Source: Hyaloscypha bicolor E
Taxonomy: Eukaryota; Ascomycota; Leotiomycetes; Helotiales; Hyaloscyphaceae
DNA: 64,000 bases
NCBI RefSeq assembly: GCF_002865645.1
Contig: NW_020194560.1
Span: forward strand, 1,054,001-1,118,000
Direction of reading: 5' to 3'
Part shown: positions 1-10,612 of the stretch, piece by piece
How the letters are laid out: each line of letters begins with the position of its first letter
How positions within the stretch are numbered: the first letter of the stretch is position 1
Position numbers and translations under genes: made by a program
Notes under the pieces: model-generated
What the model saw: the letters and a program-made list of their open reading frames with translations, nothing else
Told to the model about the DNA's origin: nothing
Databases searched by the model: none

Positions 1-1106
1 CCCATAAATACCAGCAATATCTCCTTTAGCACCAGCATACTTCTCAACCATTTCCATGTGCATTGAAGCAACCTTGAATGCACCCAATTGGATGCTAGAC
101 TGCTGAGTGAGTTCTGCAACATGCTCGACAGCAGTTCTAGCCGTTCCGATTGCTATAACCGGCTTTGCTATTTAGCTTGATTGAATGAATGATGCCGCCG
201 CAAAATTTTACTTACCTCTCGAAAATAGCTTCCAGACATCATTCGATTGGAGTACACCGAGAAAGGGCCACCGAACACTGCGTTGATAACTTTGTGTAGA
301 CTTTCTGCAGGTAGCCCGCTCTTCTCAGCAAGCACGTGGGCCTCTGAGACACTTTCAATCATTTGAACGACCATCACAGTGCCGACAATCTTTGCATGAG
401 AAGCACTTCCTGGTGATTGCCCACTCAAGTCGACGATGGATCTACCTATGCTGGGACAACCTGAGCACACGAACCCGTGAATATGTGTTTACTGGTGTGC
501 TGTCAACTCACATTCCCACAACATACGGCACGACTTTCTGAACAGACTCCGCAGCGCCTGCCGGTATACAAGTTAACATGGCGCGATTCGCCATGCCTGG
601 TTCTCCAAATACTAATCTCCCGTGAATAGTGAGCAACTACGCTCTCGATTTAAATATTAAGGGGCAGCTTCTTACCTGGCATGGCAACAAACTCCCCTCC
701 AGAATCAACTACTCTTCGTGCAAGATCATTCGTTGCTTCAATGGCCATAGTCGAACATTCCACGAATAACTTCCCCTTGATGTCTTCCTTGAGGATTATC
801 TCGAATGTCTCAAATACGGCATCTTGATCCGCAAGACAAGACCACACAATGTCTGACATGGAGACTGCATCCTTGATGGTCTCAGCGACAACTGAGTTCC
901 CAATCTGTGCACTATGCTCATAGGCACGACTTGAGGTTCGGTTCCATAGAATGAGCGATTTCTCGAGCTTGCCGTTAAGTACCAGGTTCTTGCTTATTGG
1001 CTGTATGTGCAAAGTTGAGTCAGCCCATGTTGAGTATCTCAAGACTGAGGAGGGAACTTACTTTTCCCAAAGCACCCATTCCCAGGAAAGCCAGCTGCGG
1101 CGCCAT
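1..1106 (-). CDS. 6PGDH / 3-hydroxyisobutyrate dehydrogenase-like oxidoreductase, 3' end off the window
   Basis: Predicted CDS complement(join(<1..162, 216..450, 512..611, 676..1000, 1062..1106)), 289 residues visible. The start at 1106 is followed at once by a Rossmann dinucleotide loop (FLGMGALGK, residues 7-15), split from the rest by a 61-bp intron. Later landmarks are VECSTM (substrate-binding region) and a Gly/Pro-rich segment FGEPGMANRAM, then the all-helical C-terminal domain with a lysine-bearing stretch (SHAKIVGTVM), as in beta-hydroxyacid dehydrogenases. The last codons in view read KGDIAGIYG, which in the fungal family lies about 10 residues before the end, so little is missing. 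These enzymes oxidise beta-hydroxyacids or reduce semialdehydes with NAD(P); the substrate cannot be told from sequence. The canonical catalytic-loop SGG is replaced by FGEPG, so activity is uncertain. All splice joins keep frame; the last uses a weaker AAAG acceptor (163-215). Family call firm, exact role open. Confidence 0.8.
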
Positions 1107-1331
1107 TTTTGGGGTTTGAGTCATGAGTAGATTTGAGTTTGTGAGTTAGTGGAGAGTGTCTCAAGCGGGCAGATTTGATAAAAACGACAAATCTTGTCAC
1201 AAATTCGAGATTCAAATGCAATGAAGGTGACCAGCTGTGGGGTGAAAATGGGGAATCTGAATAATTGAAGCAAGTTAGTGGCACATGCTTTAAGAAATAA
1301 GCAACTTGTCAACCTGTTGCCTTGACTAGAT
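1107..1331. other. 5' flank of the dehydrogenase gene
   Basis: Upstream region of the minus-strand dehydrogenase. It holds no ORF I can support and no clear core-promoter motif. It ends at the left target-site duplication of the MITE. Confidence 0.4.
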
Positions 1332-1487
1332 CAGTGTGGGTTCCGATAAATTATTATCCATAATTACCGATCAGTAATCGTACTGCGCAATCAATGGATA
1401 ACTGATGATTATCAATAATTAACGATTATCGACTAATTAGCACAATTATCTATCGATCAGTTATCGAACCTATCGGAGCCCACACTT
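1332..1487. mobile_element. hAT-type MITE, 156 bp, with 8-bp target-site duplication
   Basis: Terminal inverted repeats of 17 bp: left 1332-1348 begins CAGTGTGGGTTCCGATA, and the reverse complement of 1471-1487 is AAGTGTGGGCTCCGATA (15/17 identical). The element is flanked by GACTAGAT (1324-1331) and GACTACAT (1488-1495), an 8-bp direct repeat with one mismatch. An 8-bp duplication plus a CAGTG-like end is typical of hAT elements. The interior is A+T-rich and made of GATTATC/GATAATC-type short palindromes, so single strands could fold on themselves. There is no coding capacity; a hAT transposase would have to act in trans. It lies 226 bp upstream of the dehydrogenase start. Confidence 0.75.
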
Positions 1488-1873
1488 GACTACATTGTGA
1501 CACTAATATCTCACATGCAGTCAGCTTATGAAACCAAGTTTTGTTTGGCAGGTTCGCTTCAAGAGCTATAATCAGCAAGCATGACAAAGCACAAACCCAT
1601 AGCCACTTTACAAATTACTTTCATGGAATAACAATACGTTACTTCCCTCAAAACCGAACAATAACGCAGAAAAGGATGTTTCAGTTTCGAGGTAATACCT
1701 AATAGCAGTCATGCACACGTAAGCGGTAACAATATTTCAAGCTAACCAAACGCAATTTTCCGAATTTAAAAGGAAGAAGACAAGGAGTGTAAATTTGTCA
1801 TTTATTTAGTTCACCGCCATCGGCGGATATTTTTCTCTTGACCATATTCAATATGAATCGGAGTTGACATGAA

Positions 1874-2330
1874 TTATTTCGATGTTGCATCTTTCTTCTC
1901 TTCCTCATTCTTCAAACCTGTCAAGTCAGGCGGCTCGAAGTTATCCTTCTCAATATTTATCCATGACTCCAACCAGATGAAGTATACTGAAACGCTCCCT
2001 GTCATCCCTGCTCTGGTGGAGCATATTTTGTCCACACAGGCTGTGGAGTTTCGTCGTCAGCAGAGGACAAATGCCACTCCAAATCAAAGTCTGCTGATTG
2101 AAAAGATGTCCCTGCACGCACTTCTTCCACTTCCAGATCATATAATAACCCCATCTTTAATACTCCCGGCATCGAGGAGGAGGTTTCGAAGACGTAATTG
2201 TAGGAGTATTGTTTCGGGGATCGCTAGAATGAGGAAACTTCGTTCCTGTGCTGAATTGTGCTGCGTTTTCCTGCCAACTCTCAACTGCCTTAAAAAAGGC
2301 AGTAGCAGGGTATCTTCATATCAACGTGCT
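1874..2330 (-). pseudogene. C-terminal relic of an unidentified fungal protein
   Basis: One minus-strand frame stays open from about 2330 to about 2015 with protein-like composition (stretches such as FLILAIPKQYSYNYVFET and DFDLEWHLSSADDE), meets a stop, and a neighbouring frame continues with VYFIWLESWINIEKDNFEPP and a charged tail ending in TSK before TAA at 1874-1876. The switch near 2017-2035 is either a frameshift or an intron ending in GACAG. No convincing start methionine or 5' exon is seen; upstream lies the oppositely oriented ABC-transporter relic, so the 5' part is probably lost. I do not recognise the family. Confidence 0.4.
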
Positions 2331-2387
2331 GGATATTAGTAGGCAGCGTGTTGTGTTCTTCCGCGATTCAACAACTAGCGGACGAAA

Positions 2388-3054
2388 CGGTATTTCTCTC
2401 AACATTGTCGTGGTATTCAGCACTGTTCTGTTGAGACCAGTGGCAACATGGACTACTATGGAGACCCCGCTCGGGGTCATCGCACGTCTAAAAACAGTCG
2501 AAGAAACTACCATTTCAGAATACAAACCAGGGGAAGATTTCGTGCCGGATGAGCACTGGCCGCGTAAAGGCTCTGTTGAGTTTTTCGATGTTACTGCTTC
2601 ATACAAGTTTGCCTGCCCTCGGCGTCTTTCTGTAGTCAACCAATCAAAGCAGATGTTTTTCTAGCCCAGACGCAGTTGTAGAGGCACTGACGAAAGTTAA
2701 CTTCTGGTCTATCATTGAGAATCGTGGAGGGTTGGACCAAGACGTGAAGTCCCAGCCTCATTCCCAGGGGCAACAGCAGCTCTTCTGCTTGGCTCGGGCT
2801 ATGCCCGCCAGAGCAAAATCTTGATTCTTGATGAGGCAACAAGCAATGTAGATATAGAAACTGATAAGCGGATACAGGAAATTATTAGGAAGGGGTTCAG
2901 AGACCACATTGTCATCACGGTGGCGCATCGGGTGGAAATTATTCCGGATTCTGAAGCGGTTGCTGTTCCGGAAAGAGGAAATCCGGTGGACTTTGGATCC
3001 CCGAGGGAGTTGCCGAGCAGACCTTCTTGGTTCAAAGAGCTAAGTAGTAGTTAG
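2388..3054 (+). pseudogene. ABCC (MRP-type) multidrug transporter, 3' fragment, degraded
   Basis: Remnant of the last part of a full-size ABC-C transporter (family length about 1,400-1,500 aa). Readable pieces in order: end of TMD2 and linker (TWTTMETPLGVIARLKTVEE at about 2440-2500, then KPGEDF), start of NBD2 (GSVEFFDVTASYK, to 2607), then a deletion that removed Walker A. After a frame change come the Q-loop-distal region and signature area (SQGQQQLFCLARAM, about 2760-2805), another frameshift near 2818, then Walker B with its glutamate (ILILDEATSNVD), the H-loop (VAHRVE) and the C terminus to the stop at 3054. Loss of Walker A, at least two frameshifts and absence of TMD1, NBD1 and most of TMD2 rule out function. 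Confidence 0.8.
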
Positions 3055-4287
3055 CCGTGGTGTTGCGAAGAGGTTCGAGCATTGTGCCAATGTACCGTGC
3101 TTCGTGGTTTCCTGGCAGATGTTAGAACGTACGCCAGTTAACGTAGAGCAAAGCATTCCCGATATTTTCAATTTGTTATTCATCGAACAATCATATTCAC
3201 GAATGAGACTCTCCATACCCCACGGTGTATGGACCGTGAGCACGCCACGTGACAGCCACGGCCAGTTTTCCTTTAGTATTCACGCATACTAAGTGCTTTT
3301 CCAAATTTTTACCGGCATTCTAACTGTAAACAGGCCTAGGTTGTCGATATTCTGCACTCTGTCGGCCGCGTCTGACAAATGCTCAGCCCCTCGGCTCAGT
3401 TGCCTACCAAATCGAGAGGTTTATCACGTGACTAGTCCCTCCTCCTCTCGTTTTCTCCAGCTTTTGTTGCAGATCGCCAGATCACGTTAAAAATAACCAA
3501 TCTAAAAGCAGAGTTGTATCACACACGCTACGCTGACGCTCCAACATCAAGGCAGTCTTGAAACATCGTAATTCTGCTACGCGCTTGTAACACGTGACGT
3601 GCTCCAATTCTCCGCCTAGTCTGAGCATTCGACAACAACAGGCATACAGAAACTGAATTCCCATTGTTTGTTGCAAATCGATCAGTCAGCCTTATAATCA
3701 AACGCTCCTTCCAAAAGCCTACTCCTAATCAACTCTCACGTCAATTCCTCCTAAGCCCCACTACCCCATCTTTAGCCTCCAAGCTCACATCCTTTTCACG
3801 TGACGGCCCCAACCATCCTCCCTAATCCCTCTCCATCAATCCTCGCCACGAGACTCACAAGAGGTAAGCTTAAATCTGTTGCATATCGCAGCACACTGCC
3901 TATAAATACGCTTTCTAAACATATCTCGAGAGCTGCACACGTAGTCGTTAAATGGCCCACACTTGCGTTACGAGAATGCGGGTTGGCGCTGCGTTACGGC
4001 CCCGGCCCACCCCTGCAGCACCGCGGATTCGCGGCGCCCGCCCCCAAATTGAGGTCGGTCATTTGCTCCTAACACGAGAACACCAAAATACAGCCAAGGT
4101 GTCCGTACCATGGTACTCGCCATTCACGTCCGTTTGCTGCACTATATATGCTTGCTTCTCCCATGGCTTGATTGAAACTGCTGATGTGTCTTTGTTAGCA
4201 GTTTTTCGTCATTCAGCGTTGCGCTGAACTTTCGCGTTGCCAAGTAGCTTCGCTTCTTCTCCCTCGCTTGACTTATTTTTAAACCCA
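3055..4287. other. Intergenic, with four evenly spaced CACGTGAC motifs
   Basis: No gene recognised between the two pseudogenes. CACGTGAC occurs in the same orientation at 3246-3253, 3425-3432, 3591-3598 and 3797-3804 (spacings 179, 166 and 206 bp). This is the E-box core bound by bHLH factors such as Cbf1-type proteins. A short GC-rich patch lies at 3990-4050. ORFs here are short and look non-coding. Confidence 0.5.
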
Positions 4288-6402
4288 TCTAAAAATAGGG
4301 GTGATCCTCCCGCGATGTCAAATCCGGATTTGTTACATTGGCATAGAACACATAATTCCGGCCATCAACAGCTCCATACACAGGCCACTCAACACTTTTC
4401 ACTGAAACCCCAAACTCGTCAGCTGTTATCACTTCAACTCATCTCCCCAGAAGAATTCAACATTCCTCCAGAATCATTTGGATCCAAACGATGCATGAAA
4501 GAACTCCACATCTTCGTTATCAAAATTCGCCAACTTCTTATAACTGTCCAGCTTATTGGGAAATGGATCTTTGCCACTCTTCTGAATATACCCCACCCCC
4601 TCAATATTATTCACTACAAATGACACCTCCTGAAAGTGATTAGCTCCAAAAGAGTACGAGATTTCATTCCGAACATCGTTAAAGTGTTAACTGTAACTCG
4701 TTGAGTTACTCGCAACCCAGATCACTGTCATGAGTTTCAGCGGCGCGTGCATGAGTGCATCTCCGATAATCAAAGAGGCACGCTTAAATTGCAACCCAAG
4801 GCCACCAGGGGCTGCAGCTGGGCGGCCGGTAAAGGTAGCTAGAATGCCGATGGCCGGGATATCGGGCCACAGGATAGAGAGTATACCAAGGACAGAGGAG
4901 TTCTCGGTAACAAATCTGACGGATTCCATATATGCAGGAAAGTCAGCGTCGGTGCTTACACTCCCAGATGCGAATGAAGCGCCTTCGTCGAAGTTGCAGT
5001 AGGCACATTGACGAATTGGCCGTTGTAGAGTTGGATAGTTGGAGGCTGCGCCATGAAATTGCTGTCGATTACAGGATATTGGAGCTGTGTGGTGTAAGTT
5101 GATGAAAGGTTGCTACAATAGAGCGATATTTACATCTCCGCTGGTGACCGAAGAGTTCAAAACATTGTAAAGGTCTCGAACGATAGGTAGCGAAGGCAGT
5201 CTACCGTATTCGTTGCGTTAATACCGCCGGTTGCGAAGGTAATGTTGTCATACAAGCTCTGGTATATTGATAGAGGGTAAATCTACGAGCGTCAACTTGC
5301 CGCTTTGTTTCGCTAGGCAAAATAATTTACATTGACCCCAGGTTATTTCATGTGATGGTTAGCACGGATTTCATTGCTAATATCCTGAGCACCTTGCCTC
5401 ATCTGATTGAGGATCCGCTTTATAGAATTCCCGCTCTGAAGAATCCATCGTTTTGGCCATTGTATGCAATAAGTTGTAATCCAATAGAACCTGCTTCGCC
5501 ATTCTGCTGTGTCAATGAGGTAGGCTGTGTGGACATTGCCGCTGCTTACGCGCTTTCTCCCCAGATCGTAATCGAACGATTACCTCCAAACTCCGCAATG
5601 CTTCTCATGAATCCAAGATAAAACAGCACTATCTTCCGTTAGCTAATTGAAGATCCTGTGTCGAAGTATGAAGTACCGTTGGGCGCGAAGCCCCAGGTTC
5701 CCCAGCGTCTCATCAACAATTTTCTTTGAGAAAAGAAAACCTCAATCTGCTCGTATCAGCTTTCCATCTATCTCCAGTCTCATATTCTTGGAATTCACCA
5801 TGTAGCCGATAACTGATTCCAATTCCAATCCTGGGATTTCCTGCTTCGAGTGAAGCCTGGACAATAAAGTTCGAATTGTACCTCAGATCAGCACTGCTGC
5901 CTTTTTGATAATTGCCCCCGTTTCTTTAGCCACCCCCTTTTCCCACAATGTACCTCTGTAGACTGTAAACATACCCATGGACCCAAACTCCCACATGAAG
6001 CTTCGTCGGATTCACAATGTTCAAAAACAAACGGTCCTCGGAACTAAGAACCGGCGTTTTGTACGTATCTGACGGTGGCAGTGTGGTGCAATCAGCATCT
6101 TCAACTCTCTCGGCAATGCTTAACTCAGAAGATTGACGCCATAGCCCACACACTGCTTTCCAAAGGAATCCGCCTTGCGTTCTCCCGTCCAGCTCGTGGT
6201 CTGTGGCTGCTGATATCTCCAGTATTTGAGAGGTAGTTGAGCATACGCGATCCAGTGAAAGGAGTCGACCTTGTAGTGAGAGTTGTGAGACTCGGTGCAG
6301 GTGCCATTAAGGGCTTTTGCTGTTGGGGTGCAGTGCACTGCGTTGGCGGGGACGGAGAGACAAGCCAAGGCTGGAAGGGAAAAAAAAGCATTGGATCTTC
6401 AT
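4288..6402 (-). pseudogene. Type-B carboxylesterase / cholinesterase-like lipase, degraded
   Basis: A complete secreted carboxylesterase can be followed on the minus strand in broken frames. From 6402: MKIQC, then a T-homopolymer with one base too many that throws the signal peptide out of frame; then DSFHWIAYAQLPL and FGKQCVGYG (N-terminal block), EDRLFLNIV (canonical EDCL with Cys changed to Arg), VGVWVHG near the oxyanion region, GNPRIGIGISYRLHG, NLGLRAQR, the nucleophile elbow ITIWGESA (about 5575-5535) followed by a stop, then NITFATGGINATNTVDCLRYLS, NFDEGASF, DIPAIGI and GLGLQFKRAS (4770-4830), and near the end VEWPVYGAVDGRNYVF. There are many stops and frame changes. The family hydrolyses carboxylic esters outside the cell; this copy cannot. 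Base changes are scattered rather than A+T-biased, so ordinary decay, not RIP, is likely. Confidence 0.85.
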
Positions 6403-7247
6403 AATTAGTAACTGGCCGGAAACCAGGAACCTGACTAGCAAGTGAATTAAACACTTACAGTTTTGCAGTTCTCAATTCATTTCTGTACTTTATAAGTTGA
6501 TAGTCCAAGGTAGCGATATCGGTTCCTGATCATGCATGTGCTTCAGTCCGGGAATTGCTTCCCGAATACACGACTCCACTTTCACCGTCTTAAATTAAGG
6601 TCTACAGATAAGAAGTGCATAATAGAGTTTTCCTCGTCAGCACTCTAATAACCCTCAAATCCGCAGCATAGAGTCGGGGTATATTGTGCTCCAGGTCGAT
6701 TTCGTGAGGTTGGTTATTCAACCAATCAGCTGCAATTTCGGCTGTGCAGGGGCTGAATTGGGGGCGGCTTGCGTAAAACACAACTTTGAACGAAATCGAA
6801 ATCTTGGTATTTTGACAAGTCTCATATCCGAAAAAATAAAAAGCTTAAGTTGTGTAGCATGCGTGTGATGATACACTATGCGTAGAATGAGAGTGGAAAA
6901 CCCCCTCTAAGATGTGAGCTGATCGGATTAACTAGCCCTGTGAATAACTCTCTCGTCCCACGCCAGCCAGTTCATAACTATCCTTTCTAATACCATTCAG
7001 TATCTGCCTTCTCTCACATCCTCGCGTGGTTAGGTTTGAGGTGGTTATTTATTCATACAAAATAGTCCCTGCGCAAATCCAGAGGTGCAAAGTAGTAAGC
7101 GATGGGAGTTTGTAAAATTGTTTTCTGTGAATGGACTAGTATTAGATGTACCTACGAATTAGTGTTCAATCCACAATTGGTGACCCATTGGTCGAAGCAC
7201 GGAATCATTGATTCAGTTCTTGAATACGAGAGAAACTTCTGACTATC
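6403..7247. other. Intergenic, no gene seen
   Basis: Upstream of the esterase pseudogene and downstream-facing towards the transposon. I see no supported ORF, RNA gene or repeat. The last 60 bp look like a promoter on the plus strand (see the TATA entry). Confidence 0.4.
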
Positions 7248-7254
7248 TATAAAA
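7248..7254 (+). promoter_or_regulatory. TATA box cut off from its gene by a transposon
   Basis: TATAAAA lies 20 bp before the transposon's left target TA. If the element (7274-10459) and one TA are removed, this TATA box is followed by a pyrimidine-rich leader continuing at 10462 and, about 175 nt later, by the cysteine-rich ORF at 10613. That spacing fits a fungal core promoter and 5' UTR. Confidence 0.5.
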
Positions 7255-7273
7255 TGCAGCGACTTTTCCTCTA

Positions 7274-7301
7274 CAGTCGGTCCGATCCAAAAGCAACAAA
7301 T
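7274..7301 (+). repeat. Left terminal inverted repeat of transposon copy A
   Basis: 28 bp starting CAGTCGGTCCGATCC; pairs with 10432-10459. The TIRs have escaped RIP better than the interior. Confidence 0.85.
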
Positions 7302-7689
7302 TGGTCGCTCTTTTACGCCCATAATAACTTTTTAACTATAACCCCAATTAATTTATACTAAGTTATGCAATTATAGAATAGAACCAGGCGAAAAATACCT
7401 ATTAATCGGATTTTTAATATAATTTGTGGTTTATTAATAATTAAGGCCTAAAGTATACGGACCCTTTTTATTTTATTGATTTTTCGTTATACAAAATGCG
7501 AATATTTCTACTCGCTAAGGTTACATAAGCCCGTACTTTAAGGGAATATTACAATATCTTACCAGCCTTATTATTAATATAATATTAATATTTAAGCCCT
7601 ATAAGCTTAGAAGAACCTTCCTAAATATCAAATATAGCTTTCTCTAGTACTATATATTATATATATATAGTAGGGCCCTAGTTATATAG

Positions 7690-10149
7690 AATTCAAGCTA
7701 ATTTTGGCCAAACTAATTCCATAAACTCTAGCTACCTTCGCTCTCCTGCTTTTATATATTATCCCATTCCTCTATTACCGTTTTAGATATCGTTCTATAG
7801 CATCTTTGCTTCTTTATATATCAAGCAGCTTGTTTAATACTCAATCCCTTCCGATATATATCCATCCAGCGGAATATATAATTACAGAACCTTCATATAG
7901 TCTCAATCGAACAAGCTTCAAGTACCTCTACCACCTTAGCTTTGGTATCTGGGAAGCTAGTCTTCTTTACTTAATAATATCGAGTTTTGCTATACCCCCA
8001 ATATATCTCAATTGGGTTGATTTCGCAGTGGAACTTCGGTAAAAATACAGCCTTATACCCTCACTCCGTAATAAGCTCTTTAACTTAAGACTTCTCTTTA
8101 AAAAAGTCTTGGTAATTCAATAGAATACAAGCTAAATAACACGTTTGTTTAATAGCGGGAGGATATCTAAGGGATATAGTACATCTAGTACCCTTTAGGT
8201 ACTTAAATCTTAAGCTAGGGATATTGCAACCTTATTTAATAAAAATCTGTTCTATACCCTTAGGCTCTCTTTCTCTATTCGGATTAAGTTACCAAAGGAC
8301 TTGAATAGTACCCTATAGCCCCGGAATTATATACTCCGGTAGGAAATATATATCCCTCCTATAGGGCTTAATATTACCCTTTTCAATCTCCTCTAGTACC
8401 TTATTTATACTAAAGGTATTTAGTATACCTTTACTATACGAAGTATATATAGAAAACTAATCAAATATTAGAATAGCTATATAGTTTAGGTATTTCTATT
8501 TAAATATATTAAGTATCCTAGTAATCTGAACTAGTAGCTGTTTTATATCCTATTAGGGGTCTCTATTTAAGCCTGGATATATAATTTAACGGGTATTCAA
8601 ATCGGGGTTATTTGAGATAAAGATGCCTTTATTATTTAGTATCCTAATATATCCCTTAGGGCCTACAAACTCAGAATTATAAATTAGCCTTCCTTTACTC
8701 TTTCCGGGCATTTTTTGCTAATTATCTACTAGCTAGAGGCTCTTTTTATAATTGAAACTATAGAAATACCTCTTATTATAGAAGTATATTATATATACCT
8801 GACCTCTAATTAGAAGTATAGGTTGAATTATATACTACATACTAGCTTTATTCTTCTTATATTAAACTATATATAATAAAAGCTCGTTTATTAGTAGTAA
8901 AAACACCTCTTAATAATACTGAATTATATTAGATCATTTATATCCATTCATATAAAGTCCTTTCTTAGTCTTATAGCAATAAAAACCGAGCCTAGAAAGC
9001 TATAAGTAAGCTATACTACAAGTAATAGGCTTGTCAATTATTAATAATAATTAAGGTAAAATCTTTTAATTAATAGTATTCAGGAAATCGTTTAGTAATA
9101 TTATTCTAAGCTCTTAATTAATTAATTAAGTTCGATAGGCTAAGAATATATCCTTATTATCTAGATAAGACGCTCTATTTCTTTTACTACCCTTAGCCTC
9201 TTACGGAATACTATACTACTATTAATAGTAATTAAATAACCCCCTAATTCGCCGAGTAAGCGTCTTTCTATTATTAAAACAATAATTACTAGCGGCTACT
9301 AAGAGAGATATATTAATTCTTTCTAGCTAATATTGCTCTGGCTTTATAAGCTATTAGATATATTACCGGAATAAGTATAAGTTAGTAATTATACGGGAGG
9401 TATAGGAGTCTTTTATTTATACTAGCTTTATATCTATATTATTAAGGATTTCCTAATAAGTTATTTGTATATCTAGAGCTTTATTATATCTATAAGCATC
9501 TCTAATAAGGGTATCCAGAAATAGTTCGTTTGCTCTATTATTTTTATCTTTAAGCCTTTACTCTTCTCTTAATTATATATCCCTAGGAATATTAATTGGC
9601 CCTCTAATAATATCGAATTATAGCCTCTTTTATTTAAAAGATAGTATAATTATAGGGGTTTTAAGCCTACTAGATTATACTATAGCTTGAGTATCTTTTG
9701 CCCTCTAGTTATATATATATATTTATTAAGTTCTTAATAGCTTTACTAATTCCTTTATTAATTTGAAGTAATACAAGCCTCTGGAAGCTAGAAATATTCT
9801 TAGTATACTTATATTATAATATAAAAATAAGTAAATAAGTAAGAAACTTACTAGTTTATTCTATAAGTCTCTGATCTCGCTATATAACTATAGGCTTCTC
9901 TAAAATAATCGTCTTATTTCTACTAATAAGAAGCTTCCGCTGAACCCAAAAGAGGGTCGAATCTTCAAGCTCTTTATTACTTGGTTCAATATCTGAATTA
10001 TCAGAATTATCCTCTATATTAGAGGATTTCCTATACCGTTTGTTAATAGTTGCTTGGATTGCAGCTTCTTCAGCTATAGTGAGAACTGTAATTAAATCAA
10101 GAGTTAAATCAGCTCGCTTGCGTTTCTGAAAGTTTATAGAGGTAGCCAT
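7690..10149 (-). pseudogene. Transposase of copy A (DDE, IS630/Tc1/mariner type), many stops
   Basis: The first 89 codons are still open (9880-10149): a basic N terminus (QKRKR) then an acidic/asparagine-rich stretch. Further along the minus strand, between stops, are conserved pieces: KKSLWLVD and EFVGPKGYIRILNN (about 8640-8780), the second catalytic Asp region LIFD followed by a stop (about 8440-8485), and the third acidic residue in FLPKFHCEINPIEIYWGY (about 7980-8049), the Tc1/mariner ELNPIE-like block. The order D, D, E and spacing match the large fungal members of this superfamily. All internal damage is of the G-to-A/C-to-T kind. The protein cannot be made. Confidence 0.8.
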
Positions 10150-10431
10150 TAGAAGTATTCAAGAGGGGTACTTAATTATATTTGTAGTTATTGAGATATT
10201 AATATAATTGTAGAAGAGCGGTCAATAGAGGGGGGCAGTTACGTAACAACAAAGTAAAAAAATGACTATATAAAACGCAAATATATTTGCTCGCTTAATT
10301 ATATATATTATAACTCCCTTAATAATAAAGATATTATAATTTCGAGAGTATAGAATTAATCCCTAGAGTATATAGTATCGTTTTAATTAATACGATTTAT
10401 ATCAACTAGTATTATAGTGATTTTTATTTTT

Positions 10432-10459
10432 ATTTGTTGCTTTTGGACCGGACCGACTG
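10432..10459 (-). repeat. Right terminal inverted repeat of transposon copy A
   Basis: Reverse complement starts CAGTCGGTCCGGTCC; one mismatch to the left TIR over 28 bp. Confidence 0.85.
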
Positions 10460-10612
10460 TACTTCACAATATCTCTCTATCTTCAACTCAACATTATTTG
10501 CCAAAGCACACCCTACCTTGGGATCAACACTATCAACAAGCAATAGAAAAGCTTCAACACTACTAAAAAGTACAAGAAACAAGACCAACCACCAGCACCC
10601 ATCCACCCCACC

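Larger units (their letters stand above)
7274..10459 (-). mobile_element. Copy A: large Tc1/mariner-superfamily DNA transposon, RIP-degraded
   Basis: 3,186-bp element bounded by 28-bp terminal inverted repeats (7274-7301 and 10432-10459, one mismatch, starting CAGTCGGTCCGRTCC) and flanked by the dinucleotide TA on both sides (7272-7273, 10460-10461), the target-site choice of the IS630/Tc1/mariner superfamily. The transposase reads on the minus strand from 10149. The body is strongly A+T-rich with TA-rich C-to-T/G-to-A decay. A second copy in reverse orientation lies at 46684-50194. At 3.2 kb it is larger than the usual 1.9-kb Fot1/pogo elements. Confidence 0.85.
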
